Below are positions 7,634-14,815 of a stretch of 20,363 nt of DNA, piece by piece. Origin of the DNA: Cyanobacteria bacterium UBA11153 (GTDB lineage: Bacteria; Cyanobacteriota; Cyanobacteriia; Cyanobacteriales; Coleofasciculaceae); contig DOIX01000176.1 in the NCBI GenBank assembly GCA_003511885.1, forward strand, positions 22,578-42,940, read 5' to 3'. The position numbers and the translations under genes are program-made. Each line of letters begins with the position of its first letter. Position 1 is the first letter of the stretch. Below the pieces are notes generated by a model. That model was not told the DNA's origin, did no database searches, and saw only the letters and a list, made by a program, of their open reading frames with translations.

Positions 7634-8263
7634 ATGCCCTCAACCCAAACCATCTTTGACGCAATGGTCAAATTCTTCACAGAAGACAATTGGTCATTTA
7701 CTCAAATAAACAAACAATCTTCATTGCGCCTAGCTTTTAAGGGAGAAAACGAAAAATGTGATTGTTATGCCATCGCCAGAGAAAAAGAGAAACAATTCAT
7801 TTTTTTATCCGTTTGCCCTATCAAAGTACCAAAAACTAAGCGTCGGGCGGTAGGAGAATTCCTCTTGAGAGTAAATTGCGAGGGGGTGATTGGCAGTTTT
7901 GAATTAGATTTTGATGATGGTGAAATTCGCCATAAAACCAGTATTGAGGTTCAGAAAAACTCGCTGGATTCTCAAACAATTAAAAGTTTAGCTTATACCA
8001 GTGTCATGATGATGGATAGATATTTACCAGGAATTGAATTAGTCATTGCTGGCTTGATGTCCCCAGGAGAAGCAATTGTTGAAATAAAACTCTGGATAAC
8101 AATCATCGTAACGCGATTGCCTCCGGCGATTGCTTACTTTACTCGCTTCGCTATCGCAAATTTTGTAGGTTGCGCTCGGCACCTCAATGACGAAAGTAAG
8201 TTTTCCTCATTGAGGTGCGATCGCATCCTGTCAGCGGTACAATTGAATCCAACGATTAACTGA
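7634..8263 (+). CDS. YbjN-domain protein with a replaced C-terminus
   Basis: Residues 1-152 look like a complete YbjN/type III chaperone-like domain: an N-terminal amphipathic helix, CDCYAIAREKEKQFIFLSVCP (42-62), FELDFDDGEIRHKTSIEV (89-106) and the terminal MMDRYLPGIELVIAGLMSPGEAIVEIK (126-152). Family members usually end about there. The remaining 57 residues are translated from repeat DNA (GCGATTGC motifs and a 12-bp inverted repeat), so the tail is probably an accident of insertion that displaced the original stop. Bacterial YbjN proteins are implicated in stress and motility phenotypes; the exact role is unknown. There is no Shine-Dalgarno before ATG 7634, and the MITE-like element ends 11 bases upstream, so expression may be altered. 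Confidence 0.7.
   Translation: MPSTQTIFDAMVKFFTEDNWSFTQINKQSSLRLAFKGENEKCDCYAIAREKEKQFIFLSVCPIKVPKTKRRAVGEFLLRVNCEGVIGSFELDFDDGEIRHKTSIEVQKNSLDSQTIKSLAYTSVMMMDRYLPGIELVIAGLMSPGEAIVEIKLWITIIVTRLPPAIAYFTRFAIANFVGCARHLNDESKFSSLRCDRILSAVQLNPTIN
8113..8218. repeat. Repeat DNA inside the 3' end of the YbjN gene, with a 12-bp inverted repeat
   Basis: GCGATTGC occurs at 8113-8120 and 8126-8133, followed by a CGCTTCGCTATCGC core (8143-8157). GCACCTCAATGA (8179-8190) is the exact reverse complement of TCATTGAGGTGC (8207-8218). After one mismatch the stem continues with GAAA/TTTC, leaving a loop of about 5 bases. The whole segment looks like dispersed intergenic palindromic DNA that is now read through as protein. 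Confidence 0.6.
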
Positions 8264-8273
8264 GGAGGATTGT

Positions 8274-8504
8274 ATCAGCAGCAAGCCACCGAAAAATTGG
8301 ACAGATGAAGAAATTTTCCAGATAATTCGCACGATTGTTAGCCAATTCAAACTATTGAAATGTCCCCAATGTGCTGAAGTAGTCAAACAGTGGTGTCAGA
8401 TTAATGGAATTCCAGGTTACAAGCTACAACTAAAAACTCAGTACGACACCGATGGATGGAAAAGCCTCTTTCTCAGGTTATTTAGACATTTTCATCACCT
8501 CTAA
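8274..8504 (+). pseudogene. Truncated fragment resembling a papain-fold toxin (Tox-PL-2) N-terminus, ATC in start position
   Basis: An open frame of 76 codons, not covered by conventional start-codon calling. GAGGAGG (8262-8268) sits five bases before ATC at 8274, exactly where a start should be, but no ATG, GTG or TTG occurs in frame there. The product includes EEIFQIIRTIVSQFKLLKCP and QCAEVVKQWCQINGIPGYKL. The pattern LLKCxxCAxxVKxW...GIPGxxLxLKT matches my memory of the start of cyanobacterial papain-fold toxin 2 proteins, in which the cysteine is catalytic. The downstream His-containing half of such a domain is missing: the frame ends four bases before the convergent DUF255 gene. Most likely a dead fragment; use of ATC as a rare start cannot be excluded. 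It overlaps nothing and follows the YbjN stop by 10 bases. Confidence 0.5.
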
Positions 8505-8507
8505 TCT

Positions 8508-10583
8508 CTAACCTCTGGTTTGACTTTGTTTCACCTGTGCTAGTAAGTCATCCCAAGTAGCGGGAGTTGGTTTACAGCTTAATCCCTGACAAACTAAACC
8601 TACGGTATCTTCTGGTAGATTAGGATCTACCCGATACATAGCGGCTGGGAAATAATCGGCGCTGAGAGAAATAATGCGATCGCGCCCTGTCCGAACTAGG
8701 GTAGAATTGCGGAACCAGTCTAGGGCTGTGAATAAGCTGGGACAGGCTTGGGGTGACTGACTCATTGCATAACCAAAGGCTTGTAAAGCGGCTTGTGCCC
8801 TATCGAGGTAAGCTAGATTTTCGGTAATTAATGCCAAACGGACTAAATTTGCGATCGCCACTCCGTTAGCTGATGGTGTCGCATTATCAATATAACTCCT
8901 CTCCCGAATCAATAAATCCTCACCACTGTCACTTGCTGCATTATAATATCCTCCCAGTTCCAAACTCCAGAATAATTCATCGAATTCCTCCTGGATTTTC
9001 ACAGCATTATCCAACCAAAAATCATCATTTACAACAGAGGAAGACTCTCCATTCCCCAAACAAGCTTGATCTAAATCCAACAGCGCTTTAATCAATAGGG
9101 CATAATCTTCTGACTGCGCCAATACAGAAGGTTTTTCCTCATAATTAATCCGATATAAACGTCCATCTATCCATTGATTTTTCAGAATAAACTGTGCTGA
9201 AGAAATTGCCAATTTCAGATATTTTGGTTGGCGAAATACGCTGGAAGCTCTTGCCAAACCGGAAATCATCAAACTATTCCAAGCGACAATCATTTTTGTA
9301 TCGGTTACAGGCGGAATCCTTCCCATCCACTTACCTATTTTTGCCTCCTGATTGTTTCGCGCTGGGGGAAAGGTTGTTAATCGATCTGGAGATGAACCGT
9401 AACGGACAGCAAATAGTTTAGCTAATGCTACTTCTATGGTATCAGTTAATCCATCAGAATAACGACGTTGTAAAACATTTTTTCCTTCAAAATTACCTTC
9501 ACGACTAACTGTGAATTCTTGTTGAATTTCCGCTAATTCAGATGAAGTTAATATTTTTTCTAATTCGCGATAACTCCAAACATAAAAATCACCCTCCTCT
9601 GGTTCAAGCGCCTTAGAATCGGTAAAATTATCAGCATCTTGAGCGGCATAAAAGAATCCTTGAGGAGAAACCATTTCCCGTTTCAGCCATTGGAAAGTAC
9701 CATCAACTGCTCTTTTAAATGCTGCTTCCTGAATCCCTTGACTCCACAAATTAGCTAAATATTCAATAATTTGCCCATTATCATAGAGCATTTTTTCAAA
9801 ATGAGGAACCGTCCAAGTCGCATCAACAGTATAGCGATGAAAACCACCTGCTACATGGTCGTAAATACCCCCTTTTGCTAAATCTAATCCTCGTTGGGCG
9901 ACAGCTTGACGGGCATCATAATCAGATTCTCCCTCAAAACGAGTACCTCGCAATGCCAAATCTGAATAGGGCATCATGGGAAAACTAGGTCCGTAAGTAC
10001 TAGTTGCTACAATTCTGGTACTTTCTCCCATACCTTGCCAAAGTAAATCAGCACTTAACTCATCTGATTTGGGTAGCATTATTGACTTCTGAAGATTTGT
10101 GAGAATTTCTGCTTTAAAAGATTCCAGCTTAGTTTTTTCAATATCGTAAAAGCGGCGAATAGATTGTAAAACCTGTAAAAATCCTGGTCTTCCGTAACGA
10201 GGTTCGACAGGGAAATAGGTTCCACCATAAAATGGTACTCTATCATCTGGTGTCAGGAAGACATTTAAAGGCCAACCACCTTGCCCTGTCATCATTTGCA
10301 AAGTCTGCATATAAATACTATCAATATCTGGTCGTTCTTCCCTGTCCACCTTAATGGGGATAAAATGCTGATTCATGTATTGCGCGATCGCAATATTAGA
10401 AAATGCTTCTCCTTCCATCACGGTACACCAGTGGCAGCTAGAGTAGCCAATGGACAGAAAAATCGGTTTATTTTCAGCTTTGGCTTTGTCTAAAGCTTCA
10501 TCGCACCACGGAAACCAATCGATGGGGTTTTCGGCGTGTTTCCGAAGGTAAAGGCTTTGGGATTGGGCTAGGCGGTTGCTCAT
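8508..10583 (-). CDS. Thioredoxin-domain DUF255 / YyaL-type protein
   Basis: Large soluble protein of the YyaL / spermatogenesis-associated protein 20 family, 691 residues with this start. The N-terminal thioredoxin-like domain (about 1-170) has the motif [14 protein letters not shown] with CHWC at 50-53. The remainder is an (alpha/alpha)6-barrel like that of N-acylglucosamine 2-epimerases, with the conserved [16 protein letters not shown] and [10 protein letters not shown] motifs. The biochemical function of the family is unknown, though a redox or glycan-related role has been suggested by fold. I chose ATG 10583 because homologues begin with (M)[20 protein letters not shown]; an in-frame ATG at 10610 adds nine residues, and neither has a clear Shine-Dalgarno. 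Monocistronic, converging on the toxin fragment. Confidence 0.9.
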   Translation of the reverse strand: MSNRLAQSQSLYLRKHAENPIDWFPWCDEALDKAKAENKPIFLSIGYSSCHWCTVMEGEAFSNIAIAQYMNQHFIPIKVDREERPDIDSIYMQTLQMMTGQGGWPLNVFLTPDDRVPFYGGTYFPVEPRYGRPGFLQVLQSIRRFYDIEKTKLESFKAEILTNLQKSIMLPKSDELSADLLWQGMGESTRIVATSTYGPSFPMMPYSDLALRGTRFEGESDYDARQAVAQRGLDLAKGGIYDHVAGGFHRYTVDATWTVPHFEKMLYDNGQIIEYLANLWSQGIQEAAFKRAVDGTFQWLKREMVSPQGFFYAAQDADNFTDSKALEPEEGDFYVWSYRELEKILTSSELAEIQQEFTVSREGNFEGKNVLQRRYSDGLTDTIEVALAKLFAVRYGSSPDRLTTFPPARNNQEAKIGKWMGRIPPVTDTKMIVAWNSLMISGLARASSVFRQPKYLKLAISSAQFILKNQWIDGRLYRINYEEKPSVLAQSEDYALLIKALLDLDQACLGNGESSSVVNDDFWLDNAVKIQEEFDELFWSLELGGYYNAASDSGEDLLIRERSYIDNATPSANGVAIANLVRLALITENLAYLDRAQAALQAFGYAMSQSPQACPSLFTALDWFRNSTLVRTGRDRIISLSADYFPAAMYRVDPNLPEDTVGLVCQGLSCKPTPATWDDLLAQVKQSQTRG

Positions 10584-10997
10584 GGCAGGTAGTTTTACAT
10601 GCTGATACATTGACGCTCGACAATATCAGAGAAACTGATATCCCGCACAAGTAACCATACCACAGTTACTTTTAACTAAAAATAGAAGAAAAGATTAAGA
10701 CTATAAATATAAATTAAACACCATCATTCAACTTAGTAGTGTTTCCAGTTTTTTCAATTTGCTAGTTTTGTTATTTATTCTATTTAATAAGTTTTGTTAA
10801 CATCCTCTTGACTTTATTGTCACTTGTTCCATAATGTAATCGTGCAGTAAACAAAACGATCTGACACTGCTTAATCTTCGATGAATGTAGCATTTAATAC
10901 CAATCGAATTGGCTCTGAATTCTAAAAGCATCAATTTTATTAAAAGAAAAAGTTTTATTATCGCAGTCAATACAGTATAGCAAATAACAATAATATC
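10584..10997. other. AT-rich spacer upstream of the DUF255 gene
   Basis: About 400 bases, strongly AT-rich, with no gene that I can support. It should contain the DUF255 promoter reading leftwards. A short CCAAT-CGA-ATTGG palindrome lies near 10901-10913. No RNA gene or riboswitch was recognised. Confidence 0.5.
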
Positions 10998-11162
10998 ATG
11001 AAACTCAAACTTGGTCTAAGATCTAAACTCATCCGTGGCAATCCAATGCAACTTCTTAAGAAGAATCTAAAGTCTAAAAAATATCTTAACGTAGGCTGTG
11101 GAAAAAACTTACATAAAGATTTTATAAACCTGTACTACTCCTGGAATCTAGGCCATTATTAA
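10998..11162 (+). pseudogene. N-terminal remnant of a SAM-dependent methyltransferase
   Basis: A 54-codon open frame from ATG 10998. It contains KKYLNVGCGKNLHKDFINL (28-45 region) followed by YYSWN. The YLNVGCG segment is the glycine-rich SAM-binding motif I of class I methyltransferases, and KNLHxDFINLDYSWNPG is typical of cyanobacterial enzymes often found beside glycosyltransferases. The frame then ends at TAA, so the catalytic domain (usually about 200 residues) is gone. No later part is found in any frame before the HD gene. The next feature is a palindromic repeat, which may mark the deletion junction. Confidence 0.65.
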
Positions 11163-11218
11163 TGAACTTCAGCAGTAGTTTACGATCGAAATAAAAAACT
11201 CAAATTAACTTAACTGTA

Positions 11219-11250
11219 GAATTCAGAATTCTGAATTCAGAATTCTGAAT
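11219..11250. repeat. Self-complementary tandem repeat GAATTCAGAATTCT x 2
   Basis: The 14-mer GAATTCAGAATTCT occurs at 11219-11232 and 11233-11246 and is followed by GAAT. The stretch is close to a perfect palindrome, so it could extrude a cruciform or form a hairpin in the leader of the HD-domain gene, whose ATG lies 17 bases downstream. Confidence 0.8.
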
Positions 11251-11266
11251 AACTAATCGCAATATA

Positions 11267-11857
11267 ATGAAACTATCAGAAAAGTTTACCGAAGCCTTAA
11301 CCTTTGCCACTCAACTCCACGCCAACCAAATCCGTAAAGGTAGTGGTGTACCCTACGTTGCTCATTTACTCGCTGTTGCCAGTATTGCTCTAGAATATGG
11401 TGCAAATGAAGCAGAAGCGATCGCAGCTTTGCTCCATGATGCTATCGAAGATTGCGGTGGTGCTGCAACTCGCGCAGAAATTTGCCGCCGCTTTGGAAAT
11501 ACGGTTACTGATATTGTTGATGGTTGTACGGATACTGATACTGTCCCTAAACCACCTTGGCGACAACGAAAAGAAGCTTATATTGCTCATATTTCTACAG
11601 CTTCAGCTTCAGTTAGGTTAGTTTCAGCGGCGGATAAGTTACATAATGCTCAGTCTATTTTAAGAGACTATCGCTTGTTGAGGGAAGATTTATGGCAGCG
11701 CTTTCGTGGTGGAAAAGAGGGGACGCTTTGGTATTATCGTGCATTGGTAGAAGCTTTTCGTACTCATGAATCAAGCCCAATTGTTGATGAATTGGAGCGG
11801 GTGGTAACTGAATTGGAAAATTTGGTGGCAGGGACAAGTATAGCAGTGGACAATTGA
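11267..11857 (+). CDS. HD-domain hydrolase of the RelA/SpoT (Mesh1-like) class
   Basis: A 196-residue single-domain HD phosphohydrolase without synthetase, TGS or ACT parts, so it resembles small alarmone hydrolases. Metal-binding residues are visible: His33 in GVPYVAHLL, His57-Asp58 in ALLHDAIEDCGG, and Asp123 in SAADKLHNAQ. The HDxxED motif (57-62) with its Glu61-Asp62 pair is intact, as required for ppGpp-type 3'-pyrophosphate hydrolysis in SpoT/Mesh1 relatives. The substrate (ppGpp, NADPH or another nucleotide) cannot be settled from sequence. The start is ATG 11267; no Shine-Dalgarno is visible and the leader contains the GAATTC palindrome. It is monocistronic and converges with the DUF6745 gene. 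Confidence 0.9.
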   Translation: MKLSEKFTEALTFATQLHANQIRKGSGVPYVAHLLAVASIALEYGANEAEAIAALLHDAIEDCGGAATRAEICRRFGNTVTDIVDGCTDTDTVPKPPWRQRKEAYIAHISTASASVRLVSAADKLHNAQSILRDYRLLREDLWQRFRGGKEGTLWYYRALVEAFRTHESSPIVDELERVVTELENLVAGTSIAVDN

Positions 11858-11986
11858 CAATTATAGCCATGTTCATCAAACCGTTTACTCGGGAAGGCTT
11901 ATGGTTTCTTTTTATGATGTTGTTGATGTATACACCGATGTAGCGGTTGCGATAACATTGTCCAATTATAGCACTACTCAATCCCC

Positions 11987-13411
11987 TCAAGATTCAATGG
12001 CAAATCTTTCTGGATCCACTCCCCAATTAATCCAGCGAATTGCATTCCTAGCAGACTGGATATCTGGGGGGACTCGTAACGCATGAATAAACCCCGTGCT
12101 AGGACAAGTCATTTTTAAAAGAAAAACAGGCATCCCATCATCATGGTCAATAAATTTATCAATTCTTAATAAGGTATATTCTCGCCAGGAACTAACAGTT
12201 GTCGCCTCTAATTCTTGACAAATGCGATCGTAGCCAATTCCTTCTAATAATACCCGCCTCACTTCTGCATTATGCTCTGTTAGTAACCATTCAGCTTGCC
12301 ATGCTTCTGGAGGGAGTTGTCCGTATTTTTTGGGGATAACGACACCATGATGGAGGTAAAGACTGTATCCATCAGCAAATGCCAGGGCTACGTCTCCTTC
12401 GGCATGAATAGTGCGATTGCGATTCCGGGATAGTTTAATTGGGCGATGACAAACAATGCAAGTCTTTTCAAAGGGAAATATCCAACCACAATTACTGGCA
12501 ATCAATTGAAATATCTCCCAGTTTTTTTGGGGATAAGCGCACTTAAATACTGACATGCCAATATCTAGCCAATTAGCACGATTAATCCATTGGATTGGAT
12601 GAATACTATTGGTATAAAATAGAGGTTTTAGGAATAAGTTTCCTAATCTACCAACCATCAGGCTTGATTCTTGTTTTTGTAGTAATTCTTCCAGACGGGT
12701 AAGAATCTTAATTGTTCTTGAATGCTGCATTCGCGGCTTTAGTTGTTGAATTAGTCTTTGGACTAATTGGCTATTAAGTTGGTTTTCTAATTGGCTGACT
12801 AATTGGCTATGCCTTTGCTCTTCTTCTTCGTATTCTATAGTTTGAAAAATTTGGCTTTTTAGTTCAGTGGGTATTTTGAGATCGATTTTACTATTTAATT
12901 CGTTGGTTAATGTCCTATCAATTTGACTGGCTAGTTGAGTGCCTAGATGTTTTTCTAGTTGTTTTTTTAGAGGAATAGTTAGTTGCCCAATCAATTGTCT
13001 AAGTAATTCACCTTCGTTATTAAATCCTTGGGTGGTTTGAATCTCTATTTGCTGGATTAGTTGGCTATCTAATTCCTGGACTAGTTGAGTTGTCAAAGCC
13101 ACTAGTGCTGAATGAGGACTATCAAAAAAAACAATAAATGGTTCCGCTTTGCCCATTAATTTATAGGCATATTTGAGCGCAGAAGTTGCTGTATCCTGAT
13201 TGATAGGTTGGGTTGAATCGGCAAGCAATCGCCATTTCTTATTGGTGGCGCTAATGAGATTCTTCTGTTTATCATTGAGTGTTTTTGCTTGATTCCACCA
13301 CATAATTGCTTCTGCCTTTTTGCTATCTAGTAATGAGTTGGGAGATCCTAATTTTTCAGATAGTGTCAACTCTCCTCTCACATTGGAACAATACTGATAC
13401 TCAACCTCCAA
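11987..13411 (-). CDS. DUF6745 domain protein with Gln/Leu repeat insert
   Basis: A 474-residue cytoplasmic protein of unknown function. The N-terminal part (about 55-105, KKWRLLADSTQPINQDTATSAL and FIVFFDSPHSALVAL) and the C-terminal part (about 340-470, with HAEGDVALAFADGYSLYLHHG, NAEVRRVLLEGIGYDR and FIHALRVPP) match DUF6745 as I know it. CIVCHR near 325 adds two Cys and a His that could bind metal. Residues 107-225 hold many QL-x-x-QL spaced motifs (SQLI, RQLIGQL, SQLVSQLENQLNSQLVQRLIQQL), a probable helical or coiled-coil expansion. The start is unclear: TTG 13411 is the longest, while GTG 13381 is also possible. The gene follows the RQGDVLL-type gene on the same strand after a 220-base repeat-containing gap. 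Confidence 0.8.
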   Translation of the reverse strand: MEVEYQYCSNVRGELTLSEKLGSPNSLLDSKKAEAIMWWNQAKTLNDKQKNLISATNKKWRLLADSTQPINQDTATSALKYAYKLMGKAEPFIVFFDSPHSALVALTTQLVQELDSQLIQQIEIQTTQGFNNEGELLRQLIGQLTIPLKKQLEKHLGTQLASQIDRTLTNELNSKIDLKIPTELKSQIFQTIEYEEEEQRHSQLVSQLENQLNSQLVQRLIQQLKPRMQHSRTIKILTRLEELLQKQESSLMVGRLGNLFLKPLFYTNSIHPIQWINRANWLDIGMSVFKCAYPQKNWEIFQLIASNCGWIFPFEKTCIVCHRPIKLSRNRNRTIHAEGDVALAFADGYSLYLHHGVVIPKKYGQLPPEAWQAEWLLTEHNAEVRRVLLEGIGYDRICQELEATTVSSWREYTLLRIDKFIDHDDGMPVFLLKMTCPSTGFIHALRVPPDIQSARNAIRWINWGVDPERFAIES

Positions 13412-13457
13412 ATTTATGCACCTTCACCCGATCGTAACCTACCTAAAATATAGGTTT

Positions 13458-13493
13458 GTAGTAAGGGCTTAAGCCCCCACTACCAACTCATCT
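13458..13493. repeat. Palindromic repeat, copy 1
   Basis: Starts GTAGTAAGGGCTTAAGCC and continues CCCACTACCAACTCATCT. Its first 26 bases form a near-perfect hairpin centred on GGGCTTAAGCCC. It matches copy 2 at 13549-13584 at 34 of 36 positions. Similarity continues weakly for about 25 more bases (ATT-GGTTATA-ATTTA). Confidence 0.85.
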
Positions 13494-13548
13494 CATTTAT
13501 TGGTTATATATTTATCCAGTTAGGTGAATGGATTTGAGCCTTTGGCTA

Positions 13549-13584
13549 GTAGTAGGGGCTTAAGCCCCCACTACGAACTCATCT
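13549..13584. repeat. Palindromic repeat, copy 2
   Basis: Second copy of the GTAGT...GGGGCTTAAGCCCC...ACTAC palindrome, 91 bases from the first. Arms of 13 bases pair with one mismatch. It lies between the DUF6745 gene and its upstream partner, so transcripts reading through both genes would carry two strong hairpins that could uncouple their expression. Confidence 0.85.
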
Positions 13585-13634
13585 AGTTGATTAGTTATAA
13601 TTTACCTATTTTGATTGATTTTACGTTCCTGCTA

Positions 13635-14168
13635 TTAGTCAACAACTTGTCGCCAATTATTCTGTCCCACTTTTCTTAATCTAGGTACTTCAAAGGGATT
13701 GGGAGATGAATTGACTAGGGGGGCAATTTCTTCAATTAAATCGGGGGATGATTCCGGTCGAACGCTGGGGCCTTTTGGTGGTTTTTGTTGAAAGGATTTA
13801 GATGGGGATACTTGAGTTCTCTTTTTCTGGTTTTGCAGGATAAAATTATCTTGAAATTCTGAATTAATGTTGAGTTTACTCGCGGATGAACTTCGTTTTT
13901 GCGGGGCATATTCTCTCTGAATTCGCACCAGCCAATTGCCTTGGGGAATGGGTAAGGCTTCATGCTCCTCATGGCTTAAAGTTGCTTTCTTGGATACAAT
14001 GCGCAGATAAAGAGTGCCATCTTTGTCATATAATTCTGCTTCTCCGTTGCTAATGCGGTGACTATGACCCGTCACTTCACCCTCTGCTAAGGTTAAATGG
14101 GCAAGCTTTTTACCAGTAATTTCCGATACTGGCAGTAAAATGACATCACCTTGTCTAATTGGTCTCAT
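13635..14168 (-). CDS. RQGDVLL-type protein, partner of the DUF6745 gene, with internal disordered insert
   Basis: A 177-residue protein. The N-terminal 90 residues (RQGDVILLPV, EGEVTGHSHRI at about 30-40, LSHEEHEALPIPQGNWLV and QREYAPQ) match a small conserved family with several His residues, which I recall as the usual neighbour of DUF6745 genes. Family members I remember end soon after QREY.P with a short (R)xVxD tail. Here about 70 polar, Ser/Pro/Lys-rich residues lie between QREYAPQ and the terminal WRQVVD, which looks like an insert within the tail. Function is unknown; the GHSH and HEEH clusters could bind metal, which is inference. ATG 14168 has TGGAGT upstream at suitable distance. 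Transcribed towards the DUF6745 gene. Confidence 0.75.
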   Translation of the reverse strand: MRPIRQGDVILLPVSEITGKKLAHLTLAEGEVTGHSHRISNGEAELYDKDGTLYLRIVSKKATLSHEEHEALPIPQGNWLVRIQREYAPQKRSSSASKLNINSEFQDNFILQNQKKRTQVSPSKSFQQKPPKGPSVRPESSPDLIEEIAPLVNSSPNPFEVPRLRKVGQNNWRQVVD

Positions 14169-14439
14169 TGGGATTACTCCATATTGTTACTGACGGTAAA
14201 ACTGATCTTGTCCTTTGAGATCCTTTGTGGTATTTACTTAATTCTATCCACTAGCGATGCTAGCTGCGATTGCCTTCAGCAGCAGCGAAGCCGAGCGCAC
14301 CACTCCAGCGCGGTAAATACTTAAATTGTAAAGAAAACTCCAGCCAGAGTGCCACAAGCTAAGGTCAACTTCATCGATTCTTTACAATAGACCTCTGCTT
14401 TCAAACAATCTCAACCCTAATTAAACTGAAAACTCTCTT

Positions 14440-14467
14440 CCCTATTCCCTATTCCCTATTCCCTATT
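14440..14467. repeat. Heptad tandem repeat CCCTATT x 4
   Basis: Four perfect head-to-tail copies of CCCTATT, followed by the degenerate CGCCATCCCCCATTCCCC. This is classic cyanobacterial STRR DNA; a related GGGAATAGGGAG tract occurs near 18560-18575. Confidence 0.9.
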
Positions 14468-14499
14468 CGCCATCCCCCATTCCCCTGAGTACAATAAAT

Positions 14500-14589
14500 T
14501 TAACACACCGTGCCGAACAAGAAAAACACCGTGCGGAAAGATTAGCACAACGGCTGCGCGAACTGGGGATCGATCCCGATCGAGTATGA
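14500..14589 (+). pseudogene. C-terminal scrap of a Uma2 (DUF820) family protein
   Basis: The frame reads THRAEQEKHRAERLAQRLRE then LGIDPDRV and stop. Tails of the form AEQERxRAERLAxxLRxLGIDPDxL are characteristic of the Uma2-family endonuclease-like proteins abundant in cyanobacteria. The rest of the protein (normally about 190 residues) is absent; the frame runs back directly into the CCCTATT/CCCCATT heptads, so repeat expansion or recombination probably removed it. Confidence 0.7.
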
Positions 14590-14815
14590 TTTATATAGCG
14601 AGGGACTAGGGGCGAGGGACTAGGAGATAGGGAAGAAGGCTGTTAAAAACCTAATTTCTGAAGATGTCTATTGTGCTTTTGCATAACCTCAAATCAAGAA
14701 ATCCAGTTGCTTGTGCCCCTCAAGAAACAGAGTTTCTTAACTCTTATAAAAATTGGACTTAACTTTGTATCCTTCCTCACAACATCCCGTACCCCATTCA
14801 CCAGCTAACTGTGCT

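Larger units (their letters stand above)
14169..14815. other. Repeat-rich spacer of about 650 bases
   Basis: Contains no intact gene. It holds the inverted pair GTATTTAC (14230-14237) / GTAAATAC (14313-14320) enclosing CTAGC-GAT-GCTAG and a GCGATTGCC / GCAGCGAAGCCGAGCGC palindromic segment, then the CCCTATT heptads and the Uma2-family scrap listed separately. Around 14600-14640 there is more GGGACTAGGGG/AGATAGGG type repeat DNA. The in-frame TTG at 14753 is an unlikely start of the next gene. Confidence 0.6.

Noticed and set aside
11869..11943. Short frame of 24 codons (MFIKPFTREGLWFLFMMLLM...) after the HD gene
   Set aside because: It is hydrophobic and could be a membrane-protein scrap, but it is too short, has no ribosome binding site and matches nothing I can name.
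11655..11990. Minus-strand open frame of 111 codons overlapping the HD gene end
   Set aside because: It lies mostly antisense to the HD hydrolase and has no recognisable features.
13458..13584. Insertion sequence ends
   Set aside because: The two copies are direct, not inverted, relative to each other, each is itself palindromic, and no transposase lies between them.
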